A stretch of DNA of 64,000 nt from Paguma larvata (GCA_030068075.1 CM057841.1:2664565-2728564), one strand, 5' to 3'; positions 1-10,640 are shown, counted from the stretch's first letter. Numbers and translations: made by a program. Notes: generated by a model not told the origin, from the letters alone.

Positions 1-19
1 GAGCCACCCAGGTGCCCCA
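1..19 (-). mobile_element. CAN SINE head cut by the window edge
   Basis: GAGCCACCCAGGTGCCCC is the complement of the SINE 5' end. Confidence 0.8.
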
Positions 20-34
20 CCTATTTTATTTTTA

Positions 35-136
35 AGACTTTTTAAAAGTAATCTCTACCCCCAACATAGGGCTCAAACTCACGACCCCGAGATCAAGAGT
101 TGCTTGCTCCCTCAACTGAACCAGCCAGGCACCCCA
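35..136 (-). mobile_element. Short tRNA-Lys SINE
   Basis: Ends AACCAGCCAGGCACCCC; the short form lacks the CT-rich region. Confidence 0.8.
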
Positions 137-507
137 AAATTAACCATTTTAAAGTCAACAATTCAGCAGTATTTAGTACACCCGCCATGTCGTACAACCA
201 CCACTTGTATCTAGCTTTGAAACCTTTTCATTACCCCCGATGTATTCATTGCCTCTCGGATCCATTAACTGTTAATCCAGTTCATCGGACTTGATCCTGA
301 TTATAGGATGATGATGATGTGATTATTTCTCATTATCCGATCGTCATGTCTCATTATGCAGATTTTTGTTTTTTTAAACTGCTGAAATGATAGGAAAGTT
401 GGTTGGATGCTTTCTGGTTCAGAATACAAATCCCAAGACGAACGGCAGGCAGAAATCTAGTTGAAAGGAATAGGCTTACTACAAGTACTGTTTCTTAAGT
501 ATCTTTA

Positions 508-731
508 TTTTTTATTTTTTTTTTAATTTTTTTAGCGTTTATTCATTTTTGAGAGACTGAGAACAGAGCGCGAGTGGGGGAAGGACAGAGAGGGAGACAC
601 AGAATCCGAAGCAGGCTCCAGGCTCTGAGCCGTCAGCACAGAGCCCGACGTGGGGCTCGAACTCACAGCCCGTGAGATCATGACCTGAGCTGAAGTCGGA
701 CACTCAACCGACTGAGCCACCCAGGCGCCCC
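508..731 (-). mobile_element. Full-length felid CAN SINE
   Basis: Flanked by the 15-bp direct repeat TCTTAAGTATCTTTA at 493-507 and 732-746. Confidence 0.95.
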
Positions 732-756
732 TCTTAAGTATCTTTAAAATCTGGCC

Positions 757-1098
757 ATGTGTGGCAACATGGATGGAACTGGAGGGTATTATGCTCAGTG
801 AAATAAGTCAGGCAGAGAAAGACAGATGCCATATGTTTCCATGCCTAGGTGGACTTTGCAAGACTTAACAGAAAACTAGGGAGGAGGGGAAGAGGGGAAA
901 GAAAAAAGACAGAGAGGGAGGGAGACAAAATATAAGACTCTCGAAGACTAAGAACAAACTGAGGGGAGAGAGGGGTGTGGGAGGGAGGAGAGTGGGTGAT
1001 GGGCACTGAGGAGGGCACTTGTTGGGATGAGCGCTGGGTGTTGTATGGAAACCAATTTGACAATAAATTATTAGGAAAAAATAAATAAAATAAAATAA
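757..1098 (+). mobile_element. L1 3' end, 5'-truncated
   Basis: Carnivore L1 3' UTR motifs (AACATGGATGGAACT, TTGTTGGGATGAGC) and an AATAAA-rich tail. A further copy of TAAGTATCTTTA at 1101-1112 follows the tail. Confidence 0.9.
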
Positions 1099-1244
1099 AA
1101 TAAGTATCTTTATTTAGCCCCTTTGTTTTAGTATGTTTGTTTCTTTCTAAGTCAGGGTTTTCTTTGCTCACTTGCGGGCCCTCTGGCTCCCCCAACTAGA
1201 TTTAGGGGCAAGAGCACCCCGCTGGCCAAAGTAGGGTCACCGGA

Positions 1245-1425
1245 GCATGACTGCTTGGTAAAAATACTGCTCTGACACTCACTGGTTATGGGACAGTGGC
1301 CAAGTCAATTAAACTTGCCTTTTTATCCATTTCCCCATCTGTAAAATGAGATTAATTGGATTAAATAAATTAGGATACGCAGGTGCTTAGAATGATGTCA
1401 GGCACAGACTAACCACTAAAGAACA
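1245..1425 (+). mobile_element. MIR remnant
   Basis: CCCATCTGTAAAATGAGAT and the GCTTAGAATGATGTCAGGCAC end are the MIR core and tail. Confidence 0.8.
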
Positions 1426-1499
1426 CGGAAATGCTCCCCAAGCAACCAGAGGGATGTTGTTACGGACGGGCACATTCCCAGACCCCATCACTGGGGCAC

Positions 1500-1760
1500 C
1501 GTCCCCTGGGAAGCTCATTAGGTACAACCATCCTCAAGCCCCAGCCCCGGCTTGTTGAATCAGAAGCGCTGGGTGCTGGTCCCAGCGAGCCCTGTTTCAG
1601 CAAGGGCTCCAGGTGGTCCTCAGAGACGCCGATCAGAGCCGTGGCCGTCGTTCCTCTACCCGTCCTGTGCACTCGCCTCACCTGGGGCTCCTGTAAAATA
1701 CAGACTCAGACTCTAGTTCGGCAGAATCTGCATTTTCTTCCAATTTCCCTGTGATGTGAT
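1500..1760 (+). mobile_element. MER5A-like hAT-Charlie remnant
   Basis: TTGTTGAATCAGAAGCGCTGGG and CACCTGGGGCTCCTGTAAAATA-type blocks; possibly two adjacent pieces. Confidence 0.5.
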
Positions 1761-1764
1761 GGAC

Positions 1765-2002
1765 ATATATCATGTAGACATTTCAACATACAACTAGTTT
1801 CAACCTGACTGTGGCCAGAGTGGTAGTTAAGACCTCTGTCCCATCATATAACTACTGTTGTATGATGTGTGTGTGGTGTGAACCCTTAAGATCTACCCGC
1901 TCAGCAACTATCAAGTCTATAATACAGCATTAGGTCTCATCACCATGTGGTACATTACCAGAACTTGTTAGTCTTATAGCTGGACGTTCGTACCCTTGGA
2001 CC
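1765..2002 (-). mobile_element. Old L1 fragment
   Basis: Reverse-oriented L1 3' sequence (AGATCTACCCGCTCAGCAA, TACAGCATTAGG). It splits the MER5A-like element. Confidence 0.6.
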
Positions 2003-2075
2003 ACTAGGTGGAGATTCTGCTCTTAGGAAGCTCTCAGGTGATGCTGATACTGCTGGTGTGTGGACTCCGCAGAGA
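2003..2075 (+). mobile_element. MER5A-like 3' part upstream of DPRX
   Basis: AGGTGATGCTGATACTGCTGG matches the MER5A end, about 190 bp from the DPRX start. Confidence 0.6.
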
Positions 2076-2185
2076 GATGGCAGAGGCCCGGGGGCTCGAA
2101 GATCCGGGGATCAGATTACTGGTCGGAGGGGGAAAGAAATTAAAAGGTGGAGGGGTGGGGCCAGGGTGTGGCCATCATCGAGGGA

Positions 2186-2198
2186 GGTATTTAAGTCG
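2186..2198 (+). promoter_or_regulatory. Possible TATA-like element of DPRX
   Basis: GGTATTTAAGTC lies about 40-75 bp upstream of the possible start codons, at a plausible distance for initiation near 2215-2225. It is a weak TATA match and could be chance. Confidence 0.3.
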
Positions 2199-2261
2199 AG
2201 ATGCCTCATTTACCAGCTCTCATCCCAGGAGCAGAGCATGGGAACGCATCTAGATCTCAGG

Positions 2262-2289
2262 ATGTCAGACCCAGAAGACCTTCCTAAAG
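2262..2289 (+). CDS. DPRX: DPRX coding exon 1
   Basis: Nine codons plus one base, reading MSDPEDLPK. The donor is AAAG|GTAAGC, with GT at 2290-2291. The frame stays open 5' of the ATG, so translation could also begin at 2238. Confidence 0.85.
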
Positions 2290-5200
2290 GTAAGCCACAG
2301 GGATGTGGACTGAAAGATAATGCGTGAAGGAGTCAGCTGAGAGCAGCTGAGAACAATGGTGGAGGTGAGGCTCTCCCAGGGCAAACCCAATCAAAGGGAA
2401 ACCCAGTTCTTTGTTGTTGTTTTCCTTAATGTTTATTTATTTGGGGGGGGGGACAGAGAGGGTGGGGACAGAGGATCCTAAGCTGGCTCTGTGCTGAGAG
2501 CAAAGAGCCTGACACGGTGCTCGAACTCCCAAACAAGTCACTTAATCGACTGAGCCAGCCAGGTGCCCCAACCATTAAAATCTTTTAAAGTGGTTACGAC
2601 CTGGGGCGCCAGCCTGGCTCAGTCGGTAGAGCATGGACTCTTGATCTCAGGGTTGTGACTTCTAGCCCCACGTTGGGTGTAGAGTTGTCTTCTGTAAAAA
2701 AATAATAATAATAAGGTGGTAACAGTGAGAAGTCTCCAATTTAAAGATAATGTGGCTAGGGCACCTGGGTCATTCTCTCTCATGGTTCGTGGGTTTGAGC
2801 CCCACGTCGGGCTCTGTGCTGACAGCTGAGCCTGGAGCCTGTTTTGGATTCTGGGTCTCCCTCTCTCTCTCTCTGCCCCTCCCCCACTCACACTCTGTCC
2901 CTCTCAAAAGTAAACATTCAAAAATAAAATTTAAATAATATAAAATAAAAAGATGACATTGTTGAGGGAGAGGATATGCTTGCTCCAAGGTCACAGAGCA
3001 CAAAAACAGGAGCCCAGTTCAATAAACTACATGTGTTGCCCACTGGTTCTCCAGAGAGATAGAGCATAGCACAGCCTCAAACCCATCGCTTAGTCGCCTC
3101 GTGCCTCAGTTTCCCCATCTGTACCAACCACGTGAGGAATAGTCAGAATTTAGTCAGCTGATATTCACAAACGCCTAGAAAACTGTCTGGCATACTGTGA
3201 GGGTGTGGCTCTGTTTTTGGGGAATAATGGACGTATATAACATTGTGTGAGTTTAAGGTACGCAATGCATTGATTCAATATGTTTCTGTATTTCAATATG
3301 ATTAGCACCAGTGTTAGCGGACGCCTCTATCACAACCCATAATTATTTTCTTTTTTGTGGTGAGAACATTTAAGATCTAGTCACTTAGCGGGGCGCCTGC
3401 CTGACTCAGTCCATTAAGTGTCCGACTCTTGGTTTTGGCTCAAGTTGTCATCTCACAGTCATAAGATTGAGCCCTGTGTTGGGCTCTGTGCTGGGCGAGC
3501 AGCCTGCTTAAGATTCTCTCTGTCCCTCTACCGCTCAGGCTTGCACTCATCTGCTCTCTCTCAAAACAAAAAAGATCTAGTCACTTAGCAATTTGTTAAG
3601 TGTACAATACAGCATTGTTGACTCTAGTCACTGTGCTCAGTATTCAATCTACAGGACTTACTCAACTAGTCACGAGTTTATAACCTGTAACATCTCCCCA
3701 ACCCACCCTCTACCACTGTCACAACCTCCACCCCCCACCCCCAGGCCTGATAACCACCATTCTGTGCTGTTCCTACAACTTCAGCTTTTATGGATTCCAC
3801 ACATAAGTGGTACCATACAGTATTTGTCTTCTGTGATCTATTTCACTTAGCACAATGCCCTCAGGGACCATCCATGTTGTTGCAAATGGCAGGATTGCAA
3901 CTTCTCCTGGATGAATAATATTCCATTGTTATATCCCTTTCACGTTTCTGACTCAACCCCCCCATCTTTATCCGTTTACCTTCTTCCACTTTGTTTCAGA
4001 CTGTTAAGGAAACTTTGAATAGCATTTATTGATTATAAGGTAGTCAAATGTATCTTTTGTTCTTTCATAGTTTGCTGTTGTGTCTCACTTCGATATCCTT
4101 CCCTACTCAGAGATCATAAAGATATTTCTTCAGAAAGAGTCCTCAAACGGTTTTAAGCTGTGACTTTCTCACCGAAGCCCCTCCAGGTCTCATGTCCTCC
4201 CTCAGTTAATGTGTAGGTATCTTGGAGTTTGGGGTTGGTTTTGTGAATGTCTTTTTTCCATTTTGTTTCCAGTTGAACATGGCTGGTACAGAGAAATGTT
4301 ATAGGTCTTCTAACTACAAAAACTGCTTAATTCTCAGTAGCTTTTCTGTCAGAGTCTGTTGGCTTTTCCAGTAAATAAGATTACCTACAAAGAATCCTTT
4401 TTATCTCTTCCCTCTGATCTTACACATATTTTCTTTCTTTCCTAGATTACACTATCTCACGGTGCTTACAAATATTCCTTTCGTGTTCCTGACTCCATAA
4501 CAAATGCACATGTTTTTTCCATTTGTTAAGATTTTCCCTTTTTGGGTTAAAAAAAAATTGACTTTGTTGTTGTGCAATATATAATTAAGTCTACCCATTT
4601 TTAAGTGTACACTTAAAATTTTGACAAGTGTATATGCCTATGAACCACCACCCTAAAGCGAACACAGAACCCCCCCATCACCCTACGGAAGTTCACATCC
4701 TATTTTGTGACCAGCATCCCCCAGCCCCGTCCCAACACACAACACCACACCTGGACCACTGGCCCCGGGCACCGTCTGATCTGCTTGCTTGTCCTACAGA
4801 TGATCATTGCTTGCCTAATATTGGCACATAAATCAAGATACATCAAGATACAAAGTATGTGCTCTTTCGTGTCTGCCTGCCTTTGCTCAGCATGATTTTG
4901 GGGTGCATTTGTGTTGCGCCAGTGGTTCATTCTTTTTTCATTCAGAAGTGCTATTCCGTTGTATGAATACAACACAGTTTGGCTAGCCATTACTTGCTGA
5001 TGAATACAGTTGGTTCCCCCCCTCCAATTTTGGCTATTATGAATAAAACTGGTAGGAACATTCACATACAAGCCTTTACGTGGATATTTTTACTTCTCTA
5101 ACATACCTATGTATGTATCCAGGAACAGAATCGTTAGGTCATTAAATTCTTTGTATATTCTAGATATGAATTTGTCTGACACGTGTATTACGAATATTTT

Positions 5201-8200
5201 CTTCCATTAAATGCCCATCTTTCTTTTCTTTTTCTTTTTTTTCTTTTAACATTTATTGTTGAGAGACAGCACAAGCAGGGTAGGGGCAGAGAGAGCAGGG
5301 TAGGGGAGACCCAGAATCCGAAGCAGGCTCCAGACTCCAAGCTGTCAGCATGGAGCCCGACGCAGGGCGAACTCCCGAACTGCGAGATATGACCTGAGCA
5401 GAAGCTGGACGCTTAACTGACTGAGCCACTCAGGTGCCCCATTGCCTCTATTTTCTTAGTGCAGTCTTTTGAAGAACAAACTTTTTAATTTTTGTAACCC
5501 CCAATTCATAGATTTTTACTTTTATGCTCTGTGCTCTTGACACCTCTGTCTGACCAAAGGTATCAAGGATTTTCTCTGATGTTTTCTTCCAGAAGTTTTA
5601 GTTAGGCTTTATATTTACGTCTGAAATCTACCCGTAGTTCATTCTTTGCATATGGTTCAAGACAAAGGTTAAGGTTTGTTTTCTTCCTACATGGGTATCC
5701 AGTTGACCCAATAACATTTGATTTCTTCTTTGATTCAGAAATGTGTTTAATCTCAGACACTGGGGGAGAGATGTTAACAGTTATTTTTGTTACGTATTTC
5801 TATCTTAACTCCTAAATTCAGAGAACATATTTTATATGATTTAAATCATTTAAAAAATTTTTCAGATTTGGTTTGGGGCCCAGCATATGCTCTATCCGGA
5901 TGAATGTTCCATATGTACTGGAAAGAATACTTAATTTCTGCCATTGTTGGGTGTAGAGTCCTATAAATATAAATAATCAAGTTGGCTCCTAAGATTTTAT
6001 TTTTAACAGCTTTATTGAGATACAGTTGACATATAATAAACTTCATATACTTAACATTACAGTCTGGTAAGCTCTGATAAATATCCTATCCTTCGAGATA
6101 AAACCTACTTGTTCTTGATGTATTTATTTAAAATAACAATGTTGGGTTCAGTTAACATATTTTAAGGACTTTTAAAACTGTTTTCAGGGGCGCCTGGGTG
6201 GCTCAGTCGGTTAAGCAGCCGACTTCGGCTCAGGTCACGATCTCGTGGTCTGTGAGTTCGAGCCCCGTGTCAGGCTCTGTGCTGACCGCTCAGAGCCTGG
6301 AGCCTGCTTCGGATTGTGTGTCTCCCTCTCTCTCTGCCCTCCTTCTGCTCACGCTCTATATCTCTCTATGTCTCAAAAATAAATAAACGTTAAAAAAAAA
6401 ATAATTAAAACTGTTTTCATAGGTGAACTTGGCTTATATTCATCTTTTCCTTTTTTCTGTTATTTCTTTATCTTTCTTATTGTCCTTAACAAGTATAGAG
6501 TCAAGGCCACGATGTCCTGAGAATATCAGGTGGATGACCTGATTGTGGAAATGATTTCATGTGTCAATATATGCATATCAAAATTTATGGAGTTTGCACA
6601 CTTTAAATATGCAGTTTATTATACATCAACTATATCTCAATAAAATCGTTAAAAATACATAGTGGAGATCAGTCCAGGGGCTCACGAGGTTGTAATCAAG
6701 CTGTCAACAAGGAATGCCAGCATCTAGGGCTTAACTGAGCCTGGAGGATCGGTCCACTTCCAAGAGGGCTCATTCACAAAGTTGTTGGCTAGAGGCCTCA
6801 GCTCCTCAGTGACTTCTCTGGACACCTCAGATCCTTGCCAAGAGGGCCTGCCATAGGGACGTCCAATACGGTTTTCCCTGGAACAAGTGATTCAAAAGAG
6901 AGAAAGTGTCCAAGACAGAAGGCACACAGAGACTTTCATAAGCTCAGAAGTGACATCCCATGGTATTTTCTGTACTCCTTGGCCACGCTGACCAAGTCGG
7001 GTACCATATTGGATGGAAGTACACAAAGGCGTTAATACCAGGAGGTGAGGCCCATGTCGAAAGCACCGTATGCATGGGAGAATGACACCAATATACTGTG
7101 TGTGAGAGCTGCGGTGCGTTCCTTGAAGCCTCACGATAGGTTAAGTCCTGCATTTCACAGACATGACCTGAGTGATTCCTCAGTAGCCTTGTGAGAGAGG
7201 GACCTTCGTCATCTCCAACTACTCTTGAAACTTCTGAACCCCGAAGAAGCAAATGCACGTGGTAAAGGTCAGCGCCATGATGGGACGCAAAGCCAGCTCC
7301 TGGAGCCTCTGTCTCATTGTCTGTCACTGGACGCCCTCCTCCCAAATCTACCTCACGGAAATATCAGTCCAGATCCTGGAGACTCGGTGACCCGTAGGAT
7401 CATCTGTTCTTCTGATAACCTCTGGAGTTCAGGGCACCCGGAAGCACCAGATGCTACAGGAACCAGCTGATCCACGCACTCTGCCCACCTCCCTGAGACG
7501 ACCCTGCATGACCTGCTGCTCCCCTCCGACACCAATATCTCAACACCTCTCCACTCATCTTCTCTATCCAGTAATACTCCTCTCCTCATTGTTCCTCAGG
7601 GATTCCCTTCCCTCTGTCGGCATTTCCCTTCCTGCAGATAAACACATGGCTCACTCCCTCACCTCATCCAGACAGACCTTAGCTCAGTCATTAAAACTAA
7701 AACCTTCCCCCACCCAAATTCCTTATCCCCTGTTCCAAATTTTGCTTCTCTATAAAGTACTTAGTACTGTGTATCTTTTTTTTTTATTTTTTTTTTAATG
7801 TTTATTTATTTTTGAGAGACATAGAGGCACAGTGTGAACAGGGGAAGGGCAGAGAGAGAGAGGGAGACACAGAATCGGAAGCAGGCTCCAGGCTCTGAGC
7901 CGTCAGCACAGAGCCTGACGCGCGGCTCGAACTCACAGACCGCGAGATCATGACCTGAGCTGAAGTCGGCCGCCCAACCGACTGAGCCACCCAGGCGCCC
8001 CAGTACTGTGTATCTTAACACGTTTAGTTTGTGTATATCTGTGTCTTCACTAAATGTAATCCATGAAAGCAACAATGTTTATTATTAATCGACTCTTTTT
8101 TGGAGCAGTATTAGCTTCACAGCAAAATTGAGCAGAAGTTAGAGATTTCCCTTATAACCACCCCACCACACAGACAAAAAATCTAGGATTCGACACACAA

Positions 8201-10138
8201 GGGATCCTTTTTTTAAATTACTATTTTATTTATTTATTTATTTTAATGTTTATTTCCTTTTTGAGAGGCAGAGGCAGAGAACAAGAGGGGGAGGGGCAGA
8301 GAGAGAGGGAGACACAGAAACCAAAGCAGGCTCCAGGCTCTGAGCTATCAGCACAGAGCCCGAGGCAGGGCTTGAACTCCTGAACCATGAGATCATGACC
8401 TGAGCAGAAGTCAGCCACTTAACCAACTGTGCCAACCAGGTGCCCCTTTTATTACTATTTTAGAGAGAATGTGAACAGGGGAGAGGGGCAGAGAGAGAAT
8501 CCCAAGCAGGCTCCACATTGGGTTCAATCCTAGGACCCTGAGATCATGACCTGAGCCAAAATCAAGAGTTGGATGTCAACCGACTAAGCCAGCCAGGTGC
8601 CCCAGTCAGTACAGCATGCGACTCTTGATCTCAGGGTTGCAAGTTCCGAGCTGCACATTTGGTGGAGAGATTATGTAAAAAAAAAAAAACCCTAAGGGGC
8701 GCCTGGGGGCTGAGTGGGTTGAGCGTCTGACTTCGGCTCAGGTCATGATTGAGGTTCTGGAGTTCGAGACCTACATTGGGCTCTGTGCTGACAACTCAGA
8801 CCCTGAAGTCTGCTTTGGATTTGGTGTCTCCTTCTCTCTCTTTCTCTCAAAAATAAATAAAAACATTAAAACTGTCTTTCTCTCCTTCCCAGGAAAGCAC
8901 CAGAAGCCTTCACAAAGGAAACGAACGATGTTCACTGAGGACCAACTGGAAGCCTTGGAGTTCTTGTTCACTCAGAACCCATACCCCCCTCCCAGCCTGC
9001 AGAAGGAGATGGCCTTGAAACTGGGCATCCGCCCAACGGTCCTGCAGGTTGGAAAATAAAGCCTCACCTTGCCAAGCCATCTCCCTGGAATACCCTAAAT
9101 TCAGAGACCCTAGGATAACTCCGGAAACTTAATACCGCTCCGGTCTCCAAGACTGCAAAGAAGCCAGACCCTTACCCTAAATCCCTCTAGGGCAAGGATC
9201 AGCAACTCTTTCCTGTAAAGGGCCAGACAGCAAATTCTCTCTCTGTCTCTCTCAACCATTTAAAGATGTAACACCTGTTCTGGCTCAGTCAGAAGAGTGT
9301 GCAACTCTTGATCTAAGGGTGGTGAGTTCAAGCCCCCGAGATGGATGCAGGGATTTCTTAAATGAAAAAATAAAAACTAAAAAACAAAACAAAACACAAA
9401 CAACCATGTTCTTAGTTTAGGCACCCTACAAAAACATGGTTGCAAGTCAGATTTGGCCCATGAACCCAGTGCGCTGACATCCGTCTCTCCTGCTCTGAGC
9501 GTTTTGATCCCTGCCTCACTTTCTGTCCCCACCATCTCTCATTTCTGCTCCCTTTCAGGTAGGTTGGGAGTTTCCAGCAATAGGATCTAGGTGGCAAGAG
9601 TTGCAGAATTAGCTGGGCTCACCTAGCACTGTCCATGGTACTCGGTAAAATGAAAACATCCGGAATCTCCTTTGGATTCCCCAACCCATTGCTCCTGTCT
9701 TTTCCTCCTTAGGTTTGGTTCAAGAACCACAGAGCAAAACTCAAGAAAGCCCGGTACAGGGATATGCAGCAAAAGCAAGACCCTGAACAAGAGCCATTAG
9801 CTGGGGTGGACCTCAATACCAACTCTTCCCAGAGAAACATGGCGGCACCTCCAGGGTCCTCTGATGGAGCCCACCCTGCCTCCCTGGTTTACACGGAGCA
9901 TCCAATCCCTTCCTTCCAACTCCGCATATGCCCCAATTTGAAGGCTCTCCCAGACCATTCTGCTGGCCACAAAATAGTCCACTTTGGCTGCTGCCAAGAT
10001 CCTCACATCTACTCCCTTTGTCCCATTTTGGAATCTCAGATTCTTCCCGCAAGCTTCACTCCTAATCGCTTCGGTTCCACATCACCACAAAGAAACTCAC
10101 GAGAGAAGCGAGACACAAAAAGTCGCATATCGTCATGA
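2262..10138 (+). CDS. DPRX: DPRX, divergent-paired-related homeobox protein (3 exons, spliced)
   Basis: Exons 2262-2289, 8893-9047 and 9713-10138 join in phase (G|GA split glycine, then a clean Q|V junction) into 202 residues. The homeodomain spans about residues 16-75, with R20 (HD5), L31 (HD16), F35 (HD20), W63 F64 K65 N66 H67 R68 (HD48-53). K50 gives CRX/OTX-type specificity, and His at HD52 is unusual. The tail holds a block at about 149-169 with FGCCQDPHIY, which I recognise from DPRX. Human DPRX is about 190 residues, also three exons, with introns at the same places. The family is known as early-embryo transcription factors acting in the nucleus; expression here is inferred. An in-frame ATG at 2238 with A at -3 and G at +4 would add eight residues. 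I prefer 2262 because it fits the start of human DPRX. No internal stop or frameshift is seen. Confidence 0.93.
2425..2569 (-). mobile_element. CAN SINE, internally deleted
   Basis: TTAATGTTTATTTATT tail and GAGCCAGCCAGGTGCCCC head, with the middle shortened. Confidence 0.85.
2603..2713 (+). mobile_element. Short tRNA-Lys SINE
   Basis: Head GGCGCCAGCCTGGCTCAG and body TTGGGTGTAGAGTTG, tail AATAATAATAA. Confidence 0.85.
2759..2951 (+). mobile_element. CAN SINE with head deletion
   Basis: The GGGCACCTGGGT head joins directly to TCTCTCATGGTTCGTGGG, so about 30 bp of the tRNA part are missing. Confidence 0.88.
2960..3200 (+). mobile_element. MIR remnants
   Basis: CAAGGTCACAGAGCA and CTCAGTTTCCCCATCTGTAC motifs. 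Confidence 0.6.
3205..3940 (-). mobile_element. Old L1 3' region, interrupted by a SINE
   Basis: Reverse complement of L1 3' sequence (TAAGTGTACAATACAGCATTG, ATGAATAATATTCCATTG). A SINE splits it at 3390-3572. Confidence 0.75.
3390..3572 (+). mobile_element. CAN SINE
   Basis: Flanked by the perfect 17-bp repeat AGATCTAGTCACTTAGC (3373-3389, 3573-3589). Confidence 0.95.
4555..5735 (-). mobile_element. Old L1 fragment(s), interrupted by a SINE
   Basis: L1 3' UTR then ORF2-end sequence in reverse (TGTATATTCTAGATATGAA, TATCCAGTTGACCCAATAAC). Confidence 0.7.
5237..5440 (-). mobile_element. CAN SINE
   Basis: TTTAACATTTATTGTTGAGAG tail and GAGCCACTCAGGTGCCCC head, inside the L1. Confidence 0.9.
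6003..6110 (-). mobile_element. Old L1 3' fragment
   Basis: TTTTAACAGCTTTATTGAGAT is the reversed L1 end. Confidence 0.55.
6187..6404 (+). mobile_element. Full-length felid CAN SINE
   Basis: Flanking direct repeat TAAAACTGTTTTCA on both sides. Confidence 0.95.
6545..6660 (+). mobile_element. Old L1 3' tail
   Basis: ATCAACTATATCTCAATAAAA is the typical L1 terminal motif. Confidence 0.6.
6661..7555. other. DPRX intron 1 segment, no gene seen
   Basis: Possible ancient MIR-like sequence near 7130-7340; the rest is unassigned. ORFs on either strand lack family motifs. Confidence 0.4.
7560..8085 (+). mobile_element. L2 3' end, split by a SINE
   Basis: Pyrimidine-rich L2 body (CTTATCCCCTGTTCCAAATTT) continuing after the SINE with ATCCATGAAAGCAACAATG. 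Confidence 0.55.
7778..8001 (-). mobile_element. Full-length felid CAN SINE
   Basis: Flanked by AGTACTGTGTATCTT on both sides. Confidence 0.95.
8092..8205 (-). mobile_element. Old L1 fragment
   Basis: TTCACAGCAAAATTGAGCAGA is a reversed L1 segment. Confidence 0.6.
8222..8446 (-). mobile_element. CAN SINE
   Basis: TTAATGTTTATTTCC tail, GCCAACCAGGTGCCCC head. Confidence 0.93.
8456..8604 (-). mobile_element. Truncated CAN SINE
   Basis: Lacks the A-rich tail; ends AGCCAGCCAGGTGCCCC. Confidence 0.85.
8605..8691 (+). mobile_element. Short tRNA-Lys SINE, 5'-truncated
   Basis: AGCATGCGACTCTTGATCTC body with an A13 tail. Confidence 0.8.
8696..8870 (+). mobile_element. CAN SINE abutting DPRX exon 2 acceptor
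   Basis: Full head and AAAAATAAATAAAAACATT tail; the tail ends about 22 bp before exon 2. Confidence 0.93.
8893..9047 (+). CDS. DPRX: DPRX coding exon 2 (N-terminal two thirds of the homeodomain)
   Basis: The acceptor is a pyrimidine run ending CCTTCCCAG at 8892 and the donor CTGCAG|GTTGGA is at 9048. The exon encodes homeodomain helices 1 and 2 and the start of helix 3. It ends at the Q|V intron position (HD46/47) typical of PRD-class homeoboxes. A SINE tail ends about 22 bp upstream of the acceptor. Confidence 0.93.
9190..9470. mobile_element. hAT-Charlie-like remnant split by a SINE
   Basis: TCCTGTAAAGGGCCAGACAG and GATTTGGCCCATGAACCC flank the SINE. Confidence 0.55.
9277..9400 (+). mobile_element. 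Short tRNA-Lys SINE
   Basis: GGCTCAGTCAGAAGAGTGTG head and AAAACAAAACAAAAC tail, in DPRX intron 2. Confidence 0.75.
9713..10138 (+). CDS. DPRX: DPRX coding exon 3 (recognition helix and C-terminus)
   Basis: The acceptor is CTCCTTAG at 9712. The exon opens with VWFKNHRAKLKK, the DNA-recognition helix, and continues through 129 further residues to TGA at 10136-10138. The final 15 or so residues are basic and serine-rich (ending KSRISS) and may be a lineage-specific extension. Confidence 0.93.
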   Translation, partial: VWFKNHRAKLKKARYRDMQQKQDPEQEPLAGVDLNTNSSQRNMAAPPGSSDGAHPASLVYTEHPIPSFQLRICPNLKALPDHSAGHKIVHFGCCQDPHIYSLCPILESQILPASFTPNRFGSTSPQRNSREKRDTKSRISS

Positions 10139-10339
10139 TTCGCAACGATGCCCAAACGAGAGACAGATAGGAGAGAGCTACACAACAGTGGACGCGATTC
10201 AAAACCATGATGTTCTGGGAAAGAAAAAAATGACACAAAAATGCCTGAGTGGTGGAATTAAGCAGAAAGAGGCAGTAAAACTTACTGGGGATGGATGTAT
10301 AAAGTCATCAGAAGACACGGAAGTGTAATATTATGTATA

Positions 10340-10500
10340 CCACAGAAAAGAAACAATCGTGACAGCATGGGGACATCAGCAAATGCCACAGTGGACATCC
10401 ACTTTGCAATACGTAAATGTATCAAATCAACACCACGTACCCCTTAAACTTGCGCAATGTTACGTAACAACTGTATCTCAGTAAAGCTGGAAAAGAACTA
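10340..10500 (+). mobile_element. Old L1 3' tail in the likely DPRX 3' UTR
   Basis: CCCCTTAAACTTGCGCAATG and ATCTCAGTAAAGCTGG are L1 end motifs. Confidence 0.65.
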
Positions 10501-10515
10501 GTTTTTAATTATATC

Positions 10516-10521
10516 AATAAA
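10516..10521 (+). promoter_or_regulatory. Candidate DPRX polyadenylation signal
   Basis: An AATAAA hexamer about 380 bp after the DPRX stop, just beyond an old L1 3' tail. It is the first perfect hexamer downstream of the stop that I noticed. Use is inferred. Confidence 0.3.
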
Positions 10522-10640
10522 GATACATATATAATGAGACTAGTAAGGACAGTTATCTTTTTTCCTGCTTGTTTTATCTTGATTTTGTGATTTTTTTTTC
10601 CTTCACTATTGTTCTACTAATAAGATTTAGTTTATGTCAT

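Noticed and set aside
6198..6386. Repeated 60-90 codon ORFs (MAQSV...SSGSVLTAQSLEPASDSVSPSLSA type) throughout the window
   Set aside because: All are translations of CAN SINE copies on one strand or the other, not genes.
8745..8892. ORF continuing from the SINE into DPRX exon 2 as a single coding unit
   Set aside because: The upstream part is SINE sequence and intron. A clear acceptor at 8892 and phase with exon 1 show that the coding part starts at 8893.
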